Part shown: positions 6,034-10,523 of the stretch, piece after piece
How the letters are laid out: each line of letters opens with the position of its first letter
Numbering within the stretch: position 1 is the stretch's first letter
NCBI GenBank assembly: GCA_002336465.1
Contig: DDEP01000215.1
Coordinates: 1-10,523 of the forward strand
Source: Pedobacter sp. UBA1951
GTDB taxonomy: Bacteria > Bacteroidota > Bacteroidia > Sphingobacteriales > Sphingobacteriaceae
Length of the DNA stretch: 10,523 nt
Direction: 5' to 3'
Notes under the pieces: model-generated
Databases searched by the model: none
What the model saw: only the letters and a program-made list of their open reading frames with translations
What the model was told of the DNA's origin: nothing
Program-made: the position numbers and the translations under genes

Positions 6034-6798
6034 ATGGCTTTATATTTTGCATCTTTAAATACTGGTAGTAACGGCAATTGTTTTTACATTGGAAATGAAG
6101 AACATGCTGTACTGGTTGATGTAGGATTAAGCTGTAAAGAAACCCTGATCAGGTTAAACAGGTTGGGATTGGCTATTGAAAATGTTAAAGCCATATTTAT
6201 AAGCCATGAGCACAGCGATCATATAAAAGGGCTGAGTGTAATTTCAAAAAAATACCAAATACCCGTATATATCACGCTAAAAACACTCTTAAACAGTGGT
6301 TTAAACTTACCTGAGCATTTGGTTAACTTCTTTGAAACTGATGAAATTATCAGTATAGAAAACCTGAACATAAAAGCCTTCGCCAAATTTCATGATGCCG
6401 CAGAACCGCACAGTTTTGTAATTGGTAATGCGCAAAATAAAATCGGCGTATTTACCGATATCGGAAATGTATGTGAAAATTTGACCCTACATTTTAAAGA
6501 TTGTGATGCTGTATTTTTAGAAGCCAATTATGATGAAGATATGCTCGAAAAAGGCAGATACCCTTATTACCTCAAGCATAGAATCAGAAGCGGTAATGGC
6601 CATTTATCTAATTCAAAAGCGCTTGAGCTTTTTAAGAATCATCAATCTGAAAAATTACGCTATCTGTTTCTTTCTCATTTGAGCAAAGACAACAACTGTC
6701 CAGATTTGGTGTACAATCTCTTTAAATCACATTCCCTACAAACAGAAGTGTTCGTAGCTTCAAGGCATGAAGAAACCTCGGTTTTTATATTAGATTAA
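6034..6798 (+). CDS. MBL-fold metallo-hydrolase, YycJ/WalJ family
   Basis: A 254-residue cytoplasmic metallo-beta-lactamase-fold protein. Relatives in Firmicutes (YycJ/WalJ) are encoded beside the WalRK system and are proposed to act on nucleic acid in cell-division control or DNA repair; the role in Bacteroidota is uncertain. The N-terminus LNTGSNGNCFYI (residues 8-19) and VDVGLS (28-33) match the family. The metal-binding motif is H58-E-H60-S-D62-H63. Further likely ligands or conserved sites are H120-D121 (FHDAAEPH), D142 (TDIGN), E163 (LEANYDEDML), H190 (GHLSN) and H215 (LSHLSKDNN). The length is normal and no signal peptide is present. The stop codon overlaps that of the convergent LD-carboxypeptidase gene. 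No WalRK-type genes are adjacent, so context does not help with function. Confidence 0.9.
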   Translation: MALYFASLNTGSNGNCFYIGNEEHAVLVDVGLSCKETLIRLNRLGLAIENVKAIFISHEHSDHIKGLSVISKKYQIPVYITLKTLLNSGLNLPEHLVNFFETDEIISIENLNIKAFAKFHDAAEPHSFVIGNAQNKIGVFTDIGNVCENLTLHFKDCDAVFLEANYDEDMLEKGRYPYYLKHRIRSGNGHLSNSKALELFKNHQSEKLRYLFLSHLSKDNNCPDLVYNLFKSHSLQTEVFVASRHEETSVFILD

Positions 6799-7826
6799 AT
6801 CTCATATAAAATCGTACCTGCATCAGTTACTTGCAATTCATGTTTAACCCCACATTTCAGGGCATAATTGGCTTTCTGATGGCCAACCGGAAAATCAAAA
6901 CATATGGGATAGTCATATTCAGAAACTTTATCCATCACAATTTCTACAATCGTTTTTCCAAATTCTTCGCCTTCATCGTCCTTCTTAAGCTTAAACCCAC
7001 CTATAATCAAACCTTTCAGTTTATCTAATTTTCCACTTCGCTTTAGATTGTAGAACATCCTATCAATAGAATACAGGTATTCTCCTGTATCTTCTACAAA
7101 TAATATCTTGTTACGGGTTTCTATTTCAGATTTACTGCCAGCTAAATTTTCAATACAACGCAGGTTGCCACCTATTAATTCTCCTTTTGCAATACCAGCT
7201 CTGTTATTTGAATTATATGCAGCGGTATATTTCATTTTCTCACCCGTTAAAGCTTGTCTTATAGAATTTATGGTATCTACCTGTATAGGTTCGGCCAAAT
7301 CCCAGTTAGAGGGAAAACTGTTGCACATTTTAGAATGTATAGAGGCCACATGATAATTACTATTAATATGGCAATGTAAAACTGTTATATCGCTAAAACC
7401 TATCAGCCATTTAGGTTGTGCTTTAAAATGCGAAAAATCAAGCTGATCTACAATTCTAATTGCTCCATAACCACCTCTTGCGCACATAATAGCATTTACA
7501 CTAGGGTCGTTTAGCATAGCTTGCATATCCTCTAAACGCTCCTGATCCGTGCCGCCAAAAGTAAAATCTCTTGCTCCTACCGTTTTTCCTATCCTGATAT
7601 TAAAGCCCCAGCTTTCCATTTGTTTAACCGCTGGCTCTATTTCTTCTCTCGTAATATAACCCGCCGGACAAGTAATGCCAATCGTATCGCCTTTTAGCAA
7701 AGACGGAGGTATGCGTGGTGCAAATTGATGAGCGGTATTTCCTGCGCCTGAAGCATAACTCTTCAAATTAAATGCACTCAAGAAAACGCCAGCAGGAATA
7801 ATGGATAAGAAATGTTTGCGGTTCAT
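6795..7826 (-). CDS. LD-carboxypeptidase-like serine peptidase (S66 family) with export signal
   Basis: Peptidase family S66 (LdcA/MccF fold), likely to remove the terminal D-amino acid from L,D-linked muropeptides during peptidoglycan recycling; an MccF-like detoxifying role is the alternative. The 343 residues include an N-terminal signal of about 26 residues, NRKHFLSIIPAGVFLSAF, a hydrophobic stretch with a degenerate twin-arginine look (N-R-K-x-F-L). Family motifs follow: KGDTIGITCPAG at 45-56, the RGGYG strand at 117-121, nucleophile Ser145 in GFSD, Glu245 in FVEDTGEYLYSIDRM, and His316 in PVGHQKANYALKCG, giving a complete Ser-Glu-His triad. E. coli LdcA is cytoplasmic and lacks a signal, so this copy is predicted to act in the periplasm or be lipid-free secreted. 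Its 3' end overlaps the YycJ-like gene by 4 nt, in convergent orientation. Confidence 0.9.
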   Translation of the reverse strand: MNRKHFLSIIPAGVFLSAFNLKSYASGAGNTAHQFAPRIPPSLLKGDTIGITCPAGYITREEIEPAVKQMESWGFNIRIGKTVGARDFTFGGTDQERLEDMQAMLNDPSVNAIMCARGGYGAIRIVDQLDFSHFKAQPKWLIGFSDITVLHCHINSNYHVASIHSKMCNSFPSNWDLAEPIQVDTINSIRQALTGEKMKYTAAYNSNNRAGIAKGELIGGNLRCIENLAGSKSEIETRNKILFVEDTGEYLYSIDRMFYNLKRSGKLDKLKGLIIGGFKLKKDDEGEEFGKTIVEIVMDKVSEYDYPICFDFPVGHQKANYALKCGVKHELQVTDAGTILYEI

Positions 7827-7856
7827 GGATTTTTACAAGGCTTAATATTGTAGCCT

Positions 7857-7887
7857 CTAAAATATTGTAATTATGTTTTAAAACAAA
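7857..7887 (-). promoter_or_regulatory. Probable promoter of the LD-carboxypeptidase gene
   Basis: On the minus strand TTTG (7887-7884) is followed after 19 nt by TATTTTAG (7864-7857), an imperfect match to TAnnTTTG with ideal spacing. The leader to the ATG at 7826 would be about 25 nt. Confidence 0.45.
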
Positions 7888-7890
7888 CCA

Positions 7891-7919
7891 TTGCAAAAAG
7901 AAAAGATATGTTAACTTTG
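7891..7919 (+). promoter_or_regulatory. Bacteroidota-type promoter for purB
   Basis: TTG (7891-7893) is followed after 18 nt by TAACTTTG (7912-7919), a perfect TAnnTTTG box. Transcription would begin around 7926, about 20 nt before the ATG at 7946. The in-frame TTG at 7925 lies at the expected transcription start and is unlikely to be used for translation. Confidence 0.7.
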
Positions 7920-7945
7920 CGTTTTTGGTAAAAAACAAATACAAT

Positions 7946-9292
7946 ATGTCATTATCTCCCCTTCAGGCTATTTCTCCTATTGATGGCCGTTACCGTAAAA
8001 CAACCGAATCTTTAGCAAATTACTTTTCTGAATATGCATTGATCAAATACCGCGTTTTTGTAGAAATAGAATATTTTATTGCATTGGTTGAGGCCGGAAT
8101 TACAGGGCTTGAAAATTTTGATAAGCAGACATATGCTCAATTAAGAGCTATTTACCATAATTTTAATGATGCCGATGCACTACAGGTAAAAGAAACTGAA
8201 AGCGTAACTAACCATGATGTAAAAGCGGTAGAATACTTTATCAAGGCAAAGTTCGATGACTTAAACCTGCAAGCCTACAAAGAATTTATTCACTTTGGCT
8301 TAACCTCGCAAGACATCAACAATACAGCTATACCTTATACCTTCAAATTAGCTTTAAATGAAAGTTATCTACCAGCTGTTACACAGTTGATTGATAAATT
8401 AACTGAACTTGCCAATGAATGGAAAAATGTTCCTTTGCTTGCACATACACACGGACAACCTGCATCTCCAACTAAACTAGGTAAAGAGTTCATGGTTTTT
8501 GTAGAACGTTTAACTATCCAAGTAAATCAATTAAAATCTATACCTAATGGTGCTAAATTTGGCGGGGCTACAGGTAATTTCAATGGGTATCATATTGCTT
8601 ACCCCCAGGTAAATTGGGTAGATTTTTCTAACAATTTCGTTAACAATATTTTAGGTTTAAGCAGAGCGCAATACACTACTCAGATTGAACATTACGATCA
8701 ATTTGCTGCTCAATGCGATGCATTAAAACGTATCAATAACATTATCATTGACTTAGATCGCGATATCTGGAGTTACATCTCTAAAAACTATTTCAAACAA
8801 AGAATCAAAGCAGGCGAAGTAGGTTCATCTGCCATGCCACATAAAGTTAACCCTATAGATTTTGAAAATGCAGAAGGTAACGCAGGTATGGCCAACGCAG
8901 TATTCGAATTTTTAGCGGCAAAACTACCTATATCTCGTTTACAACGCGATTTAACTGATTCAACTGTATTACGCAACATTGGTGTACCTTTTGCGCACAC
9001 CATTATCGCAATCAATTCTACTTTAAGAGGATTGAACAAAATCATTTTAAATGAAGAAGCTATTGAGGCCGATTTGGAAAATAACTGGGCTGTAGTTGCA
9101 GAAGCAATCCAAACTGTATTACGCAGAGAAGCTTACCCGAATCCTTACGAAGCTTTGAAAGCTCTTACGCGTACCAATCAAAAAATAACTGCCCAAACTA
9201 TGGCGAGTTTTATTGATGAACTTGATGTTAACGAAACCGTTAAGAATGAACTGAAGCAGATTACGCCTTTTAATTACACGGGTATTTTTTAA
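7946..9292 (+). CDS. purB: Adenylosuccinate lyase
   Basis: Fumarase/aspartase-superfamily enzyme acting twice in purine synthesis: it splits SAICAR to AICAR and adenylosuccinate to AMP, releasing fumarate each time. From the ATG at 7946 the protein has 448 residues and begins MSLSPLQAISPIDGRY, the family's typical N-terminus. Other landmarks are TNHDVKAVEYFIK at 88-100, HFGLTSQDINN at 116-126, the general-acid region AHTHGQPASPT at 166-176 with His169, and the flexible signature loop GSSAMPHKVNP at 293-303 with catalytic Ser295, the same number as in E. coli PurB. The length and motifs match the E. coli-type PurB rather than the shorter Bacillus type. The gene is transcribed alone or with the Nfu gene, which starts 78 nt downstream behind a possible promoter of its own. 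Confidence 0.96.
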   Translation: MSLSPLQAISPIDGRYRKTTESLANYFSEYALIKYRVFVEIEYFIALVEAGITGLENFDKQTYAQLRAIYHNFNDADALQVKETESVTNHDVKAVEYFIKAKFDDLNLQAYKEFIHFGLTSQDINNTAIPYTFKLALNESYLPAVTQLIDKLTELANEWKNVPLLAHTHGQPASPTKLGKEFMVFVERLTIQVNQLKSIPNGAKFGGATGNFNGYHIAYPQVNWVDFSNNFVNNILGLSRAQYTTQIEHYDQFAAQCDALKRINNIIIDLDRDIWSYISKNYFKQRIKAGEVGSSAMPHKVNPIDFENAEGNAGMANAVFEFLAAKLPISRLQRDLTDSTVLRNIGVPFAHTIIAINSTLRGLNKIILNEEAIEADLENNWAVVAEAIQTVLRREAYPNPYEALKALTRTNQKITAQTMASFIDELDVNETVKNELKQITPFNYTGIF

Positions 9293-9343
9293 TTAATGAC
9301 CTTATACAGACAAGAACACTTATAATATGCGTTCAGTAATACA

Positions 9344-9351
9344 TAAATTTG
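9344..9351 (+). promoter_or_regulatory. Possible -7 promoter box for the Nfu-type gene
   Basis: TAAATTTG is a perfect TAnnTTTG element 19 nt before the ATG at 9371. I find no convincing TTTG or TTG box 17-23 nt upstream, so the promoter is uncertain and read-through from purB remains possible. Confidence 0.4.
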
Positions 9352-9370
9352 TATGATTAATTTTTAAGAA

Positions 9371-9919
9371 ATGACTATAAACGTATATACAGAACAAACG
9401 CCTAACCCTGCAACCATGAAGTTTATGGTAAATAAACTTTTAATTAATGGAAGTGAGGATTTTGCCACAAAAGAAAGCGCAGAAAAATCGCCTTTTGCAA
9501 AAGAGTTGTTCAAATTTAACTTTGTTAACGGTGTATTCTTTGCCAGTAATTTTGTAACCATTACTAAAACCGACGATGCAGACTGGAGTGATATAGAAGC
9601 AATTTTAAAGGAATTTGTTAAAGGTGCAGTAGAAAGCGAGTTAAAAATCAAAGAAGTTTCTGAAGAAGCACCTGCTTTTGAAGGAACGGAAACAGAAATT
9701 AAGATACAGCAAATCTTACACGATTATGTACGTCCAGCGGTTGAGCAGGATGGCGGAGCCATTACATATAAATCTTTTGATGAAGGTATAGTTACGGTAG
9801 AATTGAGAGGTTCATGCAGTGGATGCCCGTCAAGTACAATTACCTTAAAATCGGGCATACAAAATCTTTTACAACGTATGGTTCCTGAAGTTAAGGAAGT
9901 TGTTTCTGAAGCAATGTAA
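9371..9919 (+). CDS. Nfu-type iron-sulfur cluster carrier (NifU-like protein)
   Basis: Carrier that accepts Fe-S clusters from the assembly machinery and passes them to apo-enzymes in the cytoplasm. The 182 residues have two domains: an N-terminal Nfu/NifU N-type domain at about 1-90, opening with VYTEQTPNPATMKF (the typical start of this domain), and a C-terminal NifU-like domain at about 107-180. In the latter, YVRPAVEQDGGAI at 119-131 and the cluster-binding CxxC, C149-S-G-C152, in RGSCSGCPSSTITLK are intact. This is the eukaryotic NFU1-like architecture; E. coli NfuA instead has a degenerate A-type N-terminal domain. An acidic linker (EVSEEAPAFEGTETE) joins the domains. No other Fe-S assembly genes are nearby. 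A strong hairpin terminator follows. Confidence 0.93.
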   Translation: MTINVYTEQTPNPATMKFMVNKLLINGSEDFATKESAEKSPFAKELFKFNFVNGVFFASNFVTITKTDDADWSDIEAILKEFVKGAVESELKIKEVSEEAPAFEGTETEIKIQQILHDYVRPAVEQDGGAITYKSFDEGIVTVELRGSCSGCPSSTITLKSGIQNLLQRMVPEVKEVVSEAM

Positions 9920-9945
9920 TTTTATTAGGTTAATTTTTCAATAAT

Positions 9946-9980
9946 AAAGCTATTTGAACAAGTTTCAGATAGCTTTTTTT
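9946..9980 (+). terminator. Intrinsic terminator after the Nfu-type gene
   Basis: The arm 9946-9958 (AAAGCTATTTGAA) pairs with 9964-9976 (TTCAGATAGCTTT) over 13 bp with one G-U pair and a 5-nt loop, ending in a T run at 9974-9980. The T run overlaps the stop codon of the convergent inositol monophosphatase gene. On the minus strand there is no strong T run after the stem, so it should act mainly on the Nfu transcript. Confidence 0.85.
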
Positions 9981-10523
9981 ATGTCTTGAAATGTTTCTTT
10001 ATAGTAGCTAGTATTTCATGCGTTACCAATCCGTTAGAGGCTAAAACCTCTCTGGTATTAAATATCTCATTTCCTCCCGAAAAATTGGTCACCACCCCCC
10101 CTGCCTGTTGCACAATAAAAGCACCTGCAGCAACATCGTAAGCATTTAAATTATATTCAAAATAACCATCAAATCTTCCGCATGCTACGTAAACCAAGTC
10201 AACTGCTGCCGAACCAATGCGCCTCAGTCCATGACATTTTTGCATCATTTCTGTAAAAAGAAGTATGTATTCAGGCTGTTTATCAAACTGGTAATACGGA
10301 AAACCAGTAGCTAATAAAGACTGTGATAATAAGGCATTTTTAGAAACCGTAATTTCCTTATTGTTCAAGTAAGCGGGAGCACCTTTGTATGAGTAGAACA
10401 TTTCTCCCCGGTTAATTTCATATACCACTCCAACCACAGGTTTGTTTTCTTCATACAAAGCAATGCTGATAGAATAAGTAGGTATGCCATGTATAAAATT
10501 GGTGGTACCATCTAAAGGATCAA
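9979..10523 (-). CDS. Inositol monophosphatase family protein, N-terminus outside window
   Basis: Mg-dependent phosphatase of the IMPase/SuhB/CysQ superfamily, likely to release inorganic phosphate from inositol monophosphate or a related sugar or nucleotide phosphate. The frame is open to the right edge, so about 80 of the expected 260-270 residues are missing and 180 are visible. The first visible residues are DPLDGTTNFIHGIP, the family's metal-binding motif, which shows that the TTG codon at 10458 is internal and not the start. Later come GSAAVDLVYVACGRFDGYFE at about 103-122 and the second signature YDVAAG at 128-133, with metal ligand Asp129; the usual Trp before this Asp is Tyr. These features favour true inositol monophosphatase (SuhB-like) over CysQ or fructose-1,6-bisphosphatase. 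It is convergent with the Nfu gene, and its stop codon lies in that gene's terminator T run. Confidence 0.92.
   Translation of the reverse strand, partial: DPLDGTTNFIHGIPTYSISIALYEENKPVVGVVYEINRGEMFYSYKGAPAYLNNKEITVSKNALLSQSLLATGFPYYQFDKQPEYILLFTEMMQKCHGLRRIGSAAVDLVYVACGRFDGYFEYNLNAYDVAAGAFIVQQAGGVVTNFSGGNEIFNTREVLASNGLVTHEILATIKKHFKT

Noticed and set aside
6831..7353. Two plus-strand open frames opposite the LD-carboxypeptidase gene
   Set aside because: They are shadows of the catalytic part of that gene; no promoter or independent coding features are seen.
8788..9045. Minus-strand open frame inside purB
   Set aside because: It covers the catalytic loop region of PurB on the other strand and is a chance open frame.
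9364..9651. Minus-strand open frame opposite the Nfu-type gene
   Set aside because: It is antisense to the conserved Nfu N-terminal domain; its Ser/Leu-rich composition is typical of a shadow frame.
1..10523. Mobile element, defence system or horizontally acquired island
   Set aside because: All genes are housekeeping types with uniform AT-rich composition; there is no transposase, integrase, terminal repeat, tRNA-linked duplication or CRISPR repeat.

Overview
The window looks like an ordinary chromosomal housekeeping region of a member of the Bacteroidota, most likely Sphingobacteriaceae (Pedobacter/Mucilaginibacter-like). The reasons are the AT-rich DNA, the lack of clear Shine-Dalgarno sequences, repeated promoter -7 boxes of the Bacteroidota type (TAnnTTTG with a TTTG or TTG box 18-22 nt upstream), and a short Hc1-type histone H1-like protein typical of this phylum. 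The genus is an inference from protein character. I see no mobile element, CRISPR array, tRNA or rRNA.

Layout. The left edge cuts a 6-phosphogluconolactonase gene (+). It converges on a minus-strand block running from 4198 down to 480: a cation diffusion facilitator transporter, a NUDIX hydrolase overlapping it by 4 nt, then, behind its own promoter, bioA, a ferritin-like di-iron protein of unknown function, and a thioredoxin. A divergent promoter region (4199-4310) separates this block from a class I aminotransferase (+), which ends in a hairpin and a second, bidirectional terminator shared with the convergent histone H1-like gene (-). Next come a YycJ/WalJ-type metallo-beta-lactamase-fold hydrolase (+) and a convergent exported LD-carboxypeptidase-like protein (-), whose stop codons overlap in a single TTAA. 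Another divergent promoter region leads into purB (+) and a Nfu-type Fe-S carrier (+). A terminator follows, and an inositol monophosphatase-family gene (-) is cut by the right edge.

Functionally the genes cover pentose phosphate flux, biotin synthesis, thiol redox, metal efflux, amino-acid transamination, chromatin, cell-wall turnover, purine synthesis and Fe-S cluster delivery. The one set that suggests a joint role is bioA, the di-iron protein and thioredoxin. They are packed with gaps of 1 and 19 nt behind one promoter, which raises the possibility of a redox-dependent function beside biotin synthesis. Several genes have upstream in-frame TTG or ATG codons that lie inside the promoter; I give shorter, promoter-consistent starts. 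There is no gene-free stretch longer than 300 bases. The longest, 5826-6033 after correcting the histone start, holds the histone promoter and little else recognisable.
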